Notes: generated from the sequence alone by a model not told the origin. Numbered from the stretch's first letter, positions 18,027-28,346 are shown. The stretch is DNA of 57,521 nt from Levilactobacillus koreensis JCM 16448 (GCF_001435525.1 NZ_AZDP01000123.1:74322-131842), one strand, 5' to 3'. Made by a program: numbers and translations.

Positions 18027-18054
18027 TTGAAATGCTAGGTAAAGGGGATATAAT
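18027..18054 (+). promoter_or_regulatory. promoter of the Rrf2 family regulator
   Basis: TTGAAA (18027-18032), 16-nt spacer, perfect TATAAT (18049-18054). Confidence 0.7.
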
Positions 18055-18110
18055 GTATCACGTTTAATAATTAGGGCTTTTCAATACTTTTAGCTTAAAG
18101 GAGATGTCGC

Positions 18111-18629
18111 ATGAAAACAAAACCTAGCCTAGAACAGGCGCTGTGTATCGTTGCTTTACTTGGTATTCAAGACCGGGATGTTCCTCTGCATGGCCGCTTA
18201 GTTGCGGAGCATTTGGGAATTTCAACGAGTTACCTGAAAAAGATCGTCCAAAAATTAGCTAGTGCTAAGATCGTTAAGACCGTTTCCGGTCGCGATGGGG
18301 GGATCGTCTTGACAAAGGACCCCAATCAAATCACGTTACTCGATGTCTTCGATGCCATCGAAGGGACCGTACCGTTCGTCAAGAATACAGGGCTTGTCAA
18401 AAAGATCTTCGGCTTCGACCAAAAGCCAAAATTCATGAAGATGTATGATCTGCCTGACCTGAAGGATCAACAGCCGATTGCCAACGCGCTGGCCGTCTTC
18501 GGCGATGCGGAACAACGCTATCGTCAGGAATTAGCCACCCTCTCGATCGGTCAGATTTCACCAATTTCAGCGGGCCAACCACTCCAACTCGATTGGACCG
18601 AATGGATCAAGCAACACTCAGCAGAATAG
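18111..18629 (+). CDS. Rrf2 family transcriptional regulator
   Basis: This 172-aa protein has an N-terminal winged helix: QALCIVALLGIQ, HGRLVAEHLGISTSYLKKIV and the wing SGRDGGIVL, then LLDVFDAIEGTVPF. The three cysteines that hold the Fe-S cluster in IscR/NsrR-type members are missing (only C12 is present), so sensing must be by another route. AAAGGAGATG precedes the ATG. The next gene, 124 nt downstream on the same strand, is the broken MMPL exporter, a plausible target. Confidence 0.85.
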   Translation: MKTKPSLEQALCIVALLGIQDRDVPLHGRLVAEHLGISTSYLKKIVQKLASAKIVKTVSGRDGGIVLTKDPNQITLLDVFDAIEGTVPFVKNTGLVKKIFGFDQKPKFMKMYDLPDLKDQQPIANALAVFGDAEQRYRQELATLSIGQISPISAGQPLQLDWTEWIKQHSAE

Positions 18630-18660
18630 AAAATTCAAGAAATAAACGAAGATAGTGTGA

Positions 18661-18720
18661 ATTGGCCGCACTGCCGCGTTCAGCGATGCTGTCGCTGCAG
18701 ATTGAAAGTGCGCCGGTTTT
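18661..18720 (+). repeat. partial family-1 repeat tail inside a hairpin after the Rrf2 gene
   Basis: ATTGGCCGCACTGCCGCG resembles the inverse of the repeat tail GCAGTGCGGCCAATT. CGCACT pairs with AGTGCG and CAGCG with CGCTG, followed by GGTTTTC, so it may act as a weak terminator for the regulator gene. Confidence 0.4.
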
Positions 18721-18753
18721 CAAGTAAGCAAAGTAACCGAGGGAGGTTTCACC

Positions 18754-21700
18754 GTGCGTTGGATGAATAAGCATTATATTTGGAACGTTTTAGGATGGTT
18801 AGTGATCGTCATGCTAGCCGTCCTAACGATTCCTAACATGAGTAAATTGGTGGCTGATAAGGGGCAGATCACCGTGCCTAGCAGCTATCAAAGTACGCGA
18901 GCAACCAACATGCAGAAACAGTGGGGTCGTTCGCAACGGGGCACGACCGCGGTCGTCGTTGTTTTTAACAACGGCGATTCGGCGTTGACCGCGAGTCAAA
19001 ATACACAGATCGACAAAACCATTAACCGAATCAAAAATCATGAGGATCAATATGAAATTCGGTCAATGACGGCGGCCAGCGATAGTTCCACGGCCGCTTC
19101 CCAACTGATTTCAAAGGACAAGAGCACCCAGCTACTCCAGTTGAACGTGCATAAGAGTTCCAGTCATTCCGTCTCGTCGATTCGCTCGCAGATTACGACG
19201 CTAGCGAAGACCAGCGGCGTGAAGACCTACGTGACCGGGGCCGATGTCTTGAACCAAGACTTCTCGGACGCCACCCAAGCTGGGGTCCAGAAGACCGAGA
19301 TCATTGCGGCCATCTTCATTTTCTTAGTGCTCTGGTTGGTCTTCCGGTCGCCAGTGACCCCACTCTTCTCACTGTTGACCGTTGGGGTTTCCGTCATCAC
19401 TTCGATTTCCGTGGTGGCCAACCTGGTTGATCGCTTCAACTTTCCATTTTCCAACTTTACTCAAGTCTTCATCGTGATCGTCCTATTTGGGATTGGGACC
19501 GACTATAACATTTTGCTCTATAACGAGTTTCGTGAGCGCCTTGCTCGGGGAAAAGATCGGTACACGGCGACTAAAGAAGCCATTAAAATTGGGGGGGGCG
19601 GACGGTCCTTTACTCCGGCCTATCCGTTTTAATCGGGATGAGTGTGCTGGGATTTGCCAACTTCTCCCTGTACCGGTCTGCCGTTGGTATCGCCGTGGGG
19701 GTCGTGGTCTTGTTGGCCGTGCTCCTGACGTTAAACCCATTCTTCATGACCATCTGCGGCCCGCACATGTTCTGGCCCATCAAGAAGTTTCAGGGTGAAG
19801 GTGACAGTCGACTCTGGCACGGGATGGCCAAGCACGCCATGATTCGACCAATTATCACCTTGATTGTGACCGGAATCGTGTTTGTGCCATTGGCCCTTTC
19901 GTCACACGGCACCTTGGACTACGATAACTTAGTTGAAATTGGGGACAATGTGCCCGCTAAGCAAGGGTTCAAGATCGTTCAGAATCACTTCTCCAAAGGG
20001 ACCGCCGAACCAACGACCATTTATATTCAGAGTGACCACAAGTTAGACAATGAAAAGTCACTGTTACTGATCGACCGGTTAACCAAGCAATTGCAAGGAT
20101 CGACTGGTGTCAAGACGGTGGCTTCCGCGACCCAACCCGGGGGCAAGGCCATTAAGGCACTCTACGTCCGTAATCAAATGAGTGCGGTCACGAGTGGTTT
20201 GGTTAAGGCCCAAAAGGGTGTCAACAAGGTCAATAAGGGGCTGAAATCGGCCAATAGCCAATTGAGTAAGCAAAACGTTGCTAGTTCCGTGAAGTCCGCG
20301 AAAACGCTGGCTTCCGGGGCACAACAGGTCAGCACGGGGACAAGTCAATTACAATCCGCGATTGCCCAAGTGTCGACGGGGGTCAACTCGTTGAATAGTC
20401 AGGTTTCCTCGGCTTCCGGTGGCAAGCAAGCTGCACAATTAGCTGAGCTGGAAGCCGCGTTGCCACAGTTGAATGCGGCCATTCAGCAGTTAAACACCCA
20501 AGTCTCTACTAGCTCCACGAGTACCAGTGGCGTCACGAGTTCGTTGACGACTATTGGGACGCAGACCAAGGATATTGCCACGCAACTGCAGAACATCAAG
20601 AGTAGCGTTGGCAATTTACCAAGCGTCAGTGCTAGCACCGTGGCGGCGGCCTTTAGTGCCAAAGGCGTGCCGTTGTCTGCTGCACAAAAGCAGGTCTTAG
20701 CGGGCGTGCTGGAACAACAGACGGCTGCTCAGAATCAACTGAAAGCGTCATTGACCAGTTCACTGACTAAGATCGGCAGCGATGCCAGTGCCATTGGTGC
20801 CGCCGATCAAAGCGTCGCCAGTCAATTACAATCATTACAAAGTTCGACAGCCACGCTGCAAAGCGCCGTGGCCACGTTGGCACAAAAGTCAAACATGGTC
20901 TTGCCGGGGGCAGCAACTGCCCTGCAATCGGCTAGTTCGCAGAGTAGCCAATTGGCCAGCGCCACGAGTCAGTTGTCGAGTGCCATGTTTACCATCAACG
21001 GCAAGATGCCAAGCCTAGTCTCTGGGGCGAGTCAAGTCGCTGCTGGGAACCAGACCATGGCTGAAAAATTAGCCGCGATGAGTAAACAACTGACGGCATT
21101 ACGGAAGGGCTTGACGTCGGCATCGAGTGGCTTAACGCAAGTCTCCAGTGGGGTCGGCACCGCCAACTCTTATCTGAAGGGCCTGCAGAAGTCTGCAGCC
21201 GCTGAGACCTTCTACATCCCCAGCAAGCAATTGCACGGGAGTACGTTTAAGGAATCCCTGAACACGTACATGTCACCAAGTCGTAAGATCACCAAGCTGA
21301 CGGTCGTCTTAAAGGATGACCCGAGTTCAGCCGCCGCGATGGCCCGGTTACCAAAACTGGAAAAGGTCGTCACGGGGTCACTAAAGGGAACGAGTCTCAG
21401 CGGTGCCAAGGTCGCCTTTGGTGGCAACACCTCGCAGACCAATGACATCAATGAAATGGCTTCCGGTGACTTTACGCGGACCGTCATTATCATGTTGGCC
21501 GGAATCTTTATCGCCTTAATGGTGGTGACCCGTTCGCTGGTTCAACCGATCGTAATCGAGGGAATCTTAATCGTCGCTTACTCCGGGGCATTGACCATTG
21601 TACACTGGCTGGTCAAACCCGTCTTAGGCGCGGACATGCTGACGTGGAACACACCGTTCTTCACGTTTGTCATGCTGATTTCCCTAGGGGTCGACTACTC

Positions 21701-22040
21701 GATCTTCCTGATGCGGAAGTACCGTGAGTTCTTACACGAACCGGGAGCAACGAGCGATAAGATGCTCCGTGCCGCGACCGTGATTGGGACCGTCGTCATC
21801 TCTGCCGGAATCATTTTGAGTGGGACCTTTGCCGCCCTGATTCCGTCCGGGGTCATGACGCTGATTCAAATCGCGCTAGCCGTCATCATTGGGATCGTCC
21901 TGCTGGTCATCTTGTTACCAATTGTGATGCCAGCCGTCATGAAGATCACGTATCCATACCCGTATTCTAAAATGGGTGACGCACCGGTCAATGACGAGGA
22001 TGCCGAACGACCGCAAATGCGGCGGAACCGGAAAGACTAA
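18754..22040 (+). pseudogene. MMPL-family (RND-type) membrane exporter, frameshifted in a G8 tract
   Basis: Two frames make one protein of about 1,095 aa. The first (18754-19632, GTG start with GAGGGAGG) gives an N-terminal helix, an extracellular domain and helices through the conserved FGIGTDYNILLYNEFRE. The second (to 22040) resumes at SGLSVLIGMSVLGFANF, has a long Ser/Thr/Gln-rich extracellular domain and ends in the second transporter half (SLGVDYSIFLMRKYREF). The break is at eight Gs (19591-19598). Six or nine Gs would restore frame, giving IGG(G)RTVLYSGL. MMPL proteins export lipids or hydrophobic compounds. It could be a true mutation, phase variation or a sequencing error. The second half lacks a ribosome binding site at its first ATG (19638). 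Confidence 0.88.
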
Positions 22041-22059
22041 CATCTAGGTAACTTAGAAA

Positions 22060-22109
22060 AAAATGGGGCTGACCGCACTGCGGCTGTCAGAGGCTGGCGG
22101 GTCCCATTT
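22060..22109 (-). terminator. hairpin built around a family-1 repeat copy
   Basis: AAATGGG (22060-22066) pairs with CCCATTT (22103-22109). The interior GACCGCACTGCGGCTGTCAG is the reverse-oriented family-1 tail. Only the minus strand has a T-run after the stem, so as a terminator it points away from the exporter gene. Confidence 0.5.
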
Positions 22110-22136
22110 AACAATCATCACTTGTTATTAAAAGTA

Positions 22137-22190
22137 GGTGTCAGGAACGCTCACATTGGAGTGGATGTTCCTGACGCCTATTTGTTTAGA
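22137..22190 (+). terminator. terminator-like hairpin after the MMPL exporter
   Basis: AGGTGTCAGGAAC pairs with GTTCCTGACGCCT, followed by ATTTGTTT. Confidence 0.6.
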
Positions 22191-22499
22191 GAAAATTTGT
22201 TGCTATTCAATTCTGCTGTGGTAGCTTATACTTGAAGTTGGTGAGCGCAGTTAGTATAGCGTCAACTGAGCCAGTCACCCGGTCGTTTTGAGTGGAAATA
22301 AGTCATTGCTTCACTGCAGAGGGTGGTTGGCTGACGAGCTAACTTCTGATTCAGTTGAATGTTCAATTGCATAACATATCAGATCTCATGGGGTTCTGTG
22401 GATTTTTCGACAGATACTATCAGGTAGATCTGACAAAGCACGGATTGAAACTTCGATGAAATTCACTGTTCTAGCGGGTGTAATTGAAAATATCAATCG

Positions 22500-22601
22500 A
22501 AGCTGGAGGAGGCCAGGGATGCAGCCAGCCGTGGAAATAGTGGTCGCTTTCAGTGTTCCCACAGCAGGCGGAATTCCTGGCAGCCGCAGTGCGACCAGCT
22601 C
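22500..22601 (+). repeat. dispersed intergenic repeat family 1, best copy with fold-back arms
   Basis: The core GCAGGCGGAATTCCTGGCAG plus CCGCAGTGCGACCA is at 22564-22597. Nested complementary arms surround it: AGCTGG with CCAGCT, CCAGGGA with TTCCTGG and GTGG with CCAC, giving a stem-loop of about 100 nt. The same core occurs at 28460, 35246 and 48024 (reverse). Confidence 0.65.
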
Positions 22602-22667
22602 AAGCAAGTACCAGTCACTAAACAAATCTAAAAACTAAAAACCAGTTTCAGAAAGGAAGATTTATTC

Positions 22668-23375
22668 ATGGATGCAGACCATCTTTCACAACGCCTGGCC
22701 ATTGTCGCCAGCTACGTTCCACAGGGGGCCCGGTTGGCCGATATTGGGACCGATCACGCTTACTTACCCGTGAATTTAGCGAAGAATGGCGTCATCGTCG
22801 GTGGTGTTGCCGGTGAAGTCGTTCCCGGACCATTTAAAAATGCCGAACACGAGATCAATCGTGAGGGCCTGAGCGATCTGATCACGGCGCGTCTAGCCAA
22901 CGGGCTTCAGGCCATCGAGCCCGCTGACCACATTGATACGGTCGCCATTGCTGGGATGGGGGGTGCCCTCATCACCCAGATCTTGACGCAGGATTTCGAC
23001 CGCTTAGCCGGCGTGTCACGGTTAGTTCTTCAGCCTAATGTGGGCGAAATGACCGTGCGGCGGTTTCTTATGACCCACGGCTTCCAGCTGGTGGCCGAAC
23101 AGATTGTGGCAGAAGATGGCCACACCTACGAAATCTTAGTGGCTGACCGCAAAGCCGTCCCCGAACAGTACGACGAAGAGACGTTGCGCTTTGGGCCATA
23201 CCTGTTAGCCGAACACAACGACATCTTCATTGCCAAATGGCAACGGGAATTGGCCCGAACCAGTGAGGTTCTCCGGCAGGTCGAGTCGGCTCACGAGGTT
23301 CCAGCGGCTAAAGTGACAGAGTTACAGACAAAGATTCAGCAGATCAAGGAGGTCTTGCAACGTGTTGGTGCGTGA
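22668..23375 (+). CDS. trmK: tRNA (adenine(22)-N(1))-methyltransferase TrmK
   Basis: This 235-aa class I methyltransferase makes m1A22 in tRNA. SAM motif I reads ADIGTDHAYLPVNL near residue 24, and the family's AIAGMGGALI follows near 98 and VLQPNVGEMTVRRFL near 123. The C-terminal coiled region is typical. GAAAGGAAG lies upstream of the ATG. It overlaps the Nif3-like gene by 14 nt, the conserved trmK-nif3 pairing of Firmicutes. Confidence 0.95.
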   Translation: MDADHLSQRLAIVASYVPQGARLADIGTDHAYLPVNLAKNGVIVGGVAGEVVPGPFKNAEHEINREGLSDLITARLANGLQAIEPADHIDTVAIAGMGGALITQILTQDFDRLAGVSRLVLQPNVGEMTVRRFLMTHGFQLVAEQIVAEDGHTYEILVADRKAVPEQYDEETLRFGPYLLAEHNDIFIAKWQRELARTSEVLRQVESAHEVPAAKVTELQTKIQQIKEVLQRVGA

Positions 23376-24168
23376 GTTAGTTGATCGATTTGAACAGTTT
23401 GCCCCGAAGACTTGGGCAGAACCCGGTGATCCAGTTGGGTTGCAGTTGGGCAGTCTGGATGCCGAGGTCCACAAGGTCTTGGTCACACTAGACGTTCGCC
23501 CAGAGGTGGTCGCAGAAGCCATCAAGGTGGGGGCAGACTTTATCTTTGCCCATCACCCGATGATGTTTCATCCGGCGAAGAACCTCGACTTGGCGGTGCC
23601 GCAGAATCAAATGTACGCAACGCTGTTGAAGCATGACATCACCGTTTATGGGGCGCATACGAATTTGGACAGCGCCCCGGGTGGGATGAACGACTGGTTA
23701 GCTGCCGCCCTGGGCTTACATGACGTGACCGGCCTGGTTCCTAGCAACGGCATCACAGCGACCCCGGAGATCACGATGGGTCGCATTGGCACGCTGGCCC
23801 AACCGACGACCGTCAAGGCGTTTGCCGAGCAGTGTAAGATTATTTTCAATGTGCAGGGCCTTCGTCTGATCAGTCACACCCCAGACGCCCCAGTCAGTCG
23901 CGTTGCCGTCTTGGGCGGTTCCGGCGGGCCATTTTACCAAACAGCCCTGGCGAAGGGTGCCGATGTTTACGTCACAGGGGATATTTCCTATCATCCGGGC
24001 CACGACATGATTGCGGCTGGCCTCAATGTGATTGATCCCGGCCACCACATCGAAAGCATCTGCAAGCTCCACTTAACGCAACTCTTCCAGCAGTGGGTCC
24101 AGGAAAATGACTGGCCGATTACCGTGGTACCGTCCGCGCTAAACACCGACCCGTTTACTTTTCTTTAA
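23362..24168 (+). CDS. Nif3-like dinuclear metal center hexameric protein
   Basis: This 268-aa Nif3/YqfO family protein is the short form without the central domain of Bacillus YqfO (about 370 aa). Metal ligands are visible in FAHHPMMFHP near 66, HTNLDSAPGGMND near 100, TGDISYHPGHDM and DPGHHIES near the end. The family may act as a GTP cyclohydrolase-like or metal-storage protein, but function is not settled. The start is GTG 23362, 9 nt after AAGGAGG, inside the end of trmK. Confidence 0.92.
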   Translation: MLVRELVDRFEQFAPKTWAEPGDPVGLQLGSLDAEVHKVLVTLDVRPEVVAEAIKVGADFIFAHHPMMFHPAKNLDLAVPQNQMYATLLKHDITVYGAHTNLDSAPGGMNDWLAAALGLHDVTGLVPSNGITATPEITMGRIGTLAQPTTVKAFAEQCKIIFNVQGLRLISHTPDAPVSRVAVLGGSGGPFYQTALAKGADVYVTGDISYHPGHDMIAAGLNVIDPGHHIESICKLHLTQLFQQWVQENDWPITVVPSALNTDPFTFL

Positions 24169-24224
24169 TTACGAAAACGCGTACACTAAATTTGTAAGTT
24201 AATTTAATTGAGGAGTGATTCATT

Positions 24225-25466
24225 TTGGCAAAGTATGAAAATTTGATTCCCCGGTTTTTAAAATACGTGAAGGTCAATACCCGCTCGACCCCGAATTCCA
24301 CGACTGTTCCCTCTAACGAACGGTTGACGAAGTTCGCTGAGGGCTTGGTCGAGGACTTGAAGGCCATTGGTCTGGACAACGTCCACATCAACGCGCAATC
24401 CAGCTACGTTTACGCGACCCTGCCCGCGAATACCACGAAGCAGGTCAAGAAGATCGGGTTTATTTCCCACTTTGACACAGCCGATTTTAACAGTGAAAAC
24501 ATAACCCCTAAGTTCGTTGAAAACTACGATGGCCAATCCGTCATCAAGCTCGACGATGCCGGTAAGTACACGTTGGACCCGGCCGTTTTCCCTAATTTGA
24601 AAAACTACAAGGGTGACACCTTGATCACCACGGATGGTAGCACGTTATTAGGTGCCGACGACAAGTCCGGAGTCGCTGAAATCATGGCGGCCGCCGAATA
24701 CCTGTTGGCGCATCCAGAAATCAAGCACGGTGAGATCGAAATTGGTCTGGGCCCTGACGAAGAAATCGGGACTGGTGCCGATCACTTCGATGTCAAGGAT
24801 TTCGGTGCCGACATTGCCTACACGGTCGATGGCGGTCCATTAGGCCAATTGGAATATGAAACCTTTAACGCCGCTGACGCGCAGGTCGAAGTTACTGGGA
24901 CCAACGTTCACCCGGCCGAAGCTAAGGGCGTCATGGTCAATGCGTCGCAAGTTGCTATGGACTTCCACGCGGCATTGCCTGAACATGACCGTCCGGAAAA
25001 CACCGAAGGACGGGAAGGCTTCTTCCACCTGTACAGCATGACGGGGACGGTTGACTCGGCGCACCTGAGCTACATCATCCGTGACCACGATCGCCAGGTC
25101 TTCGAAGACCGTAAGAAGTTGTTCCAAGGTGTTGCCGACCAATTGAACAAGCAATACGGTTCAGAACGGGTTCAGGTTACCATCAAGGACCAGTACTACA
25201 ACATGCGTGAAGTCATCGAGAAGGACATGACGGTCGTTGATTTGGCTAAGCAAGCCTTAGAAGAACTCGACATCAAGCCACTGATTTTCCCCGTTCGTGG
25301 GGGGACTGATGGGTCCAAGATCTCCTTCATGGGCTTACCAACGCCGAACCTATTTGCCGGTGGGGAAAACATGCACGGTCGTTTCGAATACGTTTCCGAA
25401 CAGACCATGGAAAAGGCCACCGATGTCGTCATCAAGATTGCCCAACTCGCCGAACAACAGGCATAA
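24225..25466 (+). CDS. pepT: peptidase T (tripeptide aminopeptidase)
   Basis: This 413-aa M20 metallopeptidase removes the N-terminal residue of tripeptides in the cytosol. Zinc-site motifs are [11 protein letters not shown] near 80, [18 protein letters not shown] near 142 and [16 protein letters not shown] near 175, with the late [21 protein letters not shown] segment. The start is TTG 24225 after GAGGAGTG. In lactic acid bacteria it serves peptide nutrition. No strong terminator lies before the clpB control region. Confidence 0.95.
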   Translation: MAKYENLIPRFLKYVKVNTRSTPNSTTVPSNERLTKFAEGLVEDLKAIGLDNVHINAQSSYVYATLPANTTKQVKKIGFISHFDTADFNSENITPKFVENYDGQSVIKLDDAGKYTLDPAVFPNLKNYKGDTLITTDGSTLLGADDKSGVAEIMAAAEYLLAHPEIKHGEIEIGLGPDEEIGTGADHFDVKDFGADIAYTVDGGPLGQLEYETFNAADAQVEVTGTNVHPAEAKGVMVNASQVAMDFHAALPEHDRPENTEGREGFFHLYSMTGTVDSAHLSYIIRDHDRQVFEDRKKLFQGVADQLNKQYGSERVQVTIKDQYYNMREVIEKDMTVVDLAKQALEELDIKPLIFPVRGGTDGSKISFMGLPTPNLFAGGENMHGRFEYVSEQTMEKATDVVIKIAQLAEQQA

Positions 25467-25473
25467 ATTAATT

Positions 25474-25523
25474 GGTCAAAATAGGTCAAATTATTTTGAC
25501 TTTGGTCTAAAATCAGTTAGAAT
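25474..25523 (+). promoter_or_regulatory. CtsR operator and promoter of clpB
   Basis: The direct heptamer repeat GGTCAAAATAGGTCAAA (25474-25490) fits the CtsR consensus RGTCAAANANRGTCAAA exactly. Next come TTGACT (25496-25501), a 16-nt spacer and TAGAAT (25518-25523). CtsR represses clp genes at normal temperature in low-GC Gram-positives, so clpB is predicted to be heat-inducible through CtsR. Confidence 0.9.
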
Positions 25524-25537
25524 ATGAGTGAAAAATG

Positions 25538-25567
25538 GAGGTTGACCTAAGGGTTGCCTCTTTTTTT
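25538..25567 (+). terminator. terminator-like hairpin directly after the clpB promoter
   Basis: GAGG...CCTC with inner TGACC/GGTTG forms a stem of about nine base pairs (25538-25560), followed by seven Ts. It begins only about 8 nt after the predicted start of transcription. It may end read-through from pepT or attenuate clpB. Confidence 0.65.
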
Positions 25568-25593
25568 GAAGCGTGTGACCGATGGTGGATCAG

Positions 25594-25677
25594 GGTTAAG
25601 TGAAACCAACTGGCCTTGGTCCGACGGTGCAGCAAGCTAGTTGTGGAGACGACGAGCCGGGCTGTTAAGCCAAGGTC
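25594..25677 (+). promoter_or_regulatory. structured part of the clpB leader
   Basis: GGTT (25594-25597) pairs with AACC (25604-25607). GGCCTTGGT (25612-25620) pairs with GCCAAGGTC (25669-25677), enclosing about 48 nt. No second promoter is visible before clpB, so this would be a 5' UTR of about 190 nt. A regulatory role is an inference. Confidence 0.4.
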
Positions 25678-25721
25678 TAACATGGGCACAAATAACCAAT
25701 TAATTTTAAGGGGGACACAAC

Positions 25722-28328
25722 ATGAATCCAGAAAAAATGACGCAGGCGTTGACCGACGCTCTGACCGAAGCGCAGCACATTGCGATGACCAGAAAGCACC
25801 AGGCCGTGACGGTCGCCCATCTCTTTAAGTTCTTAATTCAACCCGGTGAATTGGGCAGAGAGATTCTGGCCGATGCCGGGGCAAACATCGCTGACCTCGA
25901 CAGCGAGCTCGATCGAGAACTGGACGCCATCAGCACCGTTTCCGGCAGTGGCATTCAGTACGGCCAGGAATTTTCCCGTAACCTGACGGAATTGCTGCAA
26001 AAGGCGGATGCCGTTAAGGATGGTTATCATGACGAGTTTATGGCCGTGGACACGGTTCTGATCGCTGTCATGCAGCTTAACGGGGAGAATCTGACCGATT
26101 ACTTGAAGAGTCAGGGGATGACGGAACAACTGGTCCGCAATGCCGTTGACAAGGTGCGGGGCGGCGAACGCGTGACCTCGAAGAATCAAGAGGACCAGTA
26201 CAAGGCCCTGGAAAAATACGGCATCGACCTCGTTAAGGCCATGCGTAGTGGGAAGATCGACCCCATCATTGGCCGGGACGACGAAATCCTGTCGGTGATT
26301 CGGATCCTGTCGCGAAAGACCAAGAACAATCCGGTCCTGATCGGGGAAGCCGGGGTCGGGAAGACCGCCATCGTCGAAGGATTGGCCCAACGAATCGTGC
26401 GTGGGGATGTCCCGGACAACTTGAAGGACAAGACCATCTTCTCACTGGACATGGGCTCCTTGATCGCCGGCGCCAAATACCGGGGTGAATTCGAGGAACG
26501 ACTGAAGGCCGTCTTGAAGGAAGTTACCAAGAGTGACGGGCAGATCATCATGTTCATCGACGAAATTCATAACATCGTCGGGGCAGGAAAAGCGGAAGGC
26601 AGTATGGACGCCGGTAACCTGCTCAAGCCAATGCTAGCGCGGGGTGAACTCCACTTGATCGGTGCCACCACGCTCGACGAATACCGAGAATATTTGGAGA
26701 AAGATAAGGCTTTGGCCCGGCGGTTCCAACGGGTGCTGGTCAACGAACCCAGCATCGACGATACCGTCACCATCTTACGGGGCTTGCGCGAACGCTTTGA
26801 AATTCACCATGGCGTCAAGATCCACGACAATGCGTTGATTGCGGCGGCGAAACTGTCCGATCGCTATTTGACCGACCGCTTCTTACCCGACAAGGCCATT
26901 GACCTCGTCGACGAGGCGTCGGCTTCCATCCGGGTCGAAATGAACTCGGCACCGACCGAACTGGATCAGGCGCGGCGGCAAATGATGCGGATGCAGGTTG
27001 AGCAAACGGCCCTCAAGCAAGAGACCGATGAAGCCTCACAGAAACGGCTGACGGAATTGAACAAGGAACTTGCCGACATCAAGGAAAAGGTCGACAAGTT
27101 GAGTGCTCAGTGGAATCAAGAAAAGACGGCCATCAAGAGCGTGGGGGACAAGAAGACCGAACTCGACACGGCTAAGCGTGATTTGGAGAATGCCGAATCG
27201 GCGTATGATTTGAACAAGGCAGCCGAACTGCAACACGGGACGATTCCACGCCTGCAAAAGGAATTGGCCGAATTGGAAAAGCAGGATCAAAATCAAAACT
27301 GGTTGGTCTCCGAGTCCGTTACCGAAAACGAAATTGCGGCGGTCGTCAGTCGAATGACCGGCATTCCCGTGACCAAGTTGGTTCAGGGCGAACGCGAGAA
27401 ACTGTTGAAGCTTGCCGATCGGTTGCATGACCGTGTCGTGGGCCAAGACCAAGCCGTGTCAGCCGTGGCCGATGCCGTATTGCGATCGCGCGCAGGGCTC
27501 CAGGATCCCACTAAACCCCTAGGTTCATTTCTCTTCTTAGGACCAACTGGGGTCGGGAAGACGGAATTAGCCAAGGCGTTGGCCGAGAACCTTTTTGATA
27601 GCGAAGACCACATGGTGCGTATCGACATGTCCGAGTACATGGAGAAGGAATCCGTATCCCGGCTAGTTGGGGCGGCACCGGGGTACGTTGGTTACGAAGA
27701 GGGTGGCCAGCTGACCGAGGCCGTGCGGCGTAATCCGTACACCATCGTTTTATTTGATGAAGTTGAAAAGGCCCACCCGGACGTCTTTAACCTGTTATTA
27801 CAAGTCTTAGATGACGGGCGGTTAACGGATAGTCAGGGCCGGACGGTCGATTTCAAGAACACCATTTTGATCATGACGTCGAACCTGGGGTCGGAGCTCC
27901 TGCTACGGGGAACGGACGACCAGGGACGGATCAGTCCGGATGCGCAAAAGCAGGTCGCCCAGTTGCTGCAGACCCACTTCCGGCCAGAATTCTTGAACCG
28001 AATCGACGAAACGATCATGTTCACACCGCTCTCCTTAGCCGACGTCCAACAGATTGTGGTCAAACTAGTGGCGCACTTGGCGGTTCGACTGCACGAACAG
28101 CAGTTAGACCTGACGATTACGCCAGTAGCCCAGGCCTGGATCGCGAAGTCCGGCTACCTGCCAGCCTATGGGGCGCGGCCATTGCAGCGATTCATCACGA
28201 CGCACGTGGAAACGCCGTTAGCCAAGCAGTTGATTGCGGGTAAGATCCCAGTCAATAGCCTGATTACGATCGACGTAGCCGATGACCAGCTACAATTTAC
28301 ACACACACCAATGGCAGTAAAAGAGTAA
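25722..28328 (+). CDS. clpB: ATP-dependent chaperone ClpB
   Basis: This 868-aa AAA+ disaggregase works with DnaK to rescue aggregated proteins. It has an N-terminal Clp repeat domain (residues 1-150), Walker A1 GEAGVGKTA near 206, the coiled-coil M domain (about 410-530, charged) and Walker A2 GPTGVGKTE near 606. The C-terminal D2 small domain has GARPLQRFI. The M domain distinguishes it from ClpC/ClpE. AAGGGGG lies before the ATG. Control is by the CtsR box at 25474. Confidence 0.97.
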   Translation: MNPEKMTQALTDALTEAQHIAMTRKHQAVTVAHLFKFLIQPGELGREILADAGANIADLDSELDRELDAISTVSGSGIQYGQEFSRNLTELLQKADAVKDGYHDEFMAVDTVLIAVMQLNGENLTDYLKSQGMTEQLVRNAVDKVRGGERVTSKNQEDQYKALEKYGIDLVKAMRSGKIDPIIGRDDEILSVIRILSRKTKNNPVLIGEAGVGKTAIVEGLAQRIVRGDVPDNLKDKTIFSLDMGSLIAGAKYRGEFEERLKAVLKEVTKSDGQIIMFIDEIHNIVGAGKAEGSMDAGNLLKPMLARGELHLIGATTLDEYREYLEKDKALARRFQRVLVNEPSIDDTVTILRGLRERFEIHHGVKIHDNALIAAAKLSDRYLTDRFLPDKAIDLVDEASASIRVEMNSAPTELDQARRQMMRMQVEQTALKQETDEASQKRLTELNKELADIKEKVDKLSAQWNQEKTAIKSVGDKKTELDTAKRDLENAESAYDLNKAAELQHGTIPRLQKELAELEKQDQNQNWLVSESVTENEIAAVVSRMTGIPVTKLVQGEREKLLKLADRLHDRVVGQDQAVSAVADAVLRSRAGLQDPTKPLGSFLFLGPTGVGKTELAKALAENLFDSEDHMVRIDMSEYMEKESVSRLVGAAPGYVGYEEGGQLTEAVRRNPYTIVLFDEVEKAHPDVFNLLLQVLDDGRLTDSQGRTVDFKNTILIMTSNLGSELLLRGTDDQGRISPDAQKQVAQLLQTHFRPEFLNRIDETIMFTPLSLADVQQIVVKLVAHLAVRLHEQQLDLTITPVAQAWIAKSGYLPAYGARPLQRFITTHVETPLAKQLIAGKIPVNSLITIDVADDQLQFTHTPMAVKE

Positions 28329-28346
28329 AACAAGTGACGTGAGGAG

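Larger units (their letters stand above)
22041..22667. other. long intergenic region with hairpins and repeat copies
   Basis: About 627 nt without a credible gene. It holds a repeat-derived hairpin (22060-22109), a second hairpin (22137-22190) and a family-1 repeat copy inside a nested fold (22500-22601). A CTTCGAT/ATCGAAG inverted pair (about 22452-22501) precedes that fold. A 60-codon open frame at 22456-22638 runs through the repeat and lacks a ribosome binding site. Confidence 0.6.

Noticed and set aside
19487-19798. 103-aa third-frame ORF over the MMPL break
   Set aside because: It bridges the break in the wrong frame. The MMPL motifs on both sides show that the correct path shifts within the G8 tract.
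22456-22638. 60-aa plus-strand frame before trmK
   Set aside because: It runs through the family-1 repeat and its fold-back arms and lacks a ribosome binding site.
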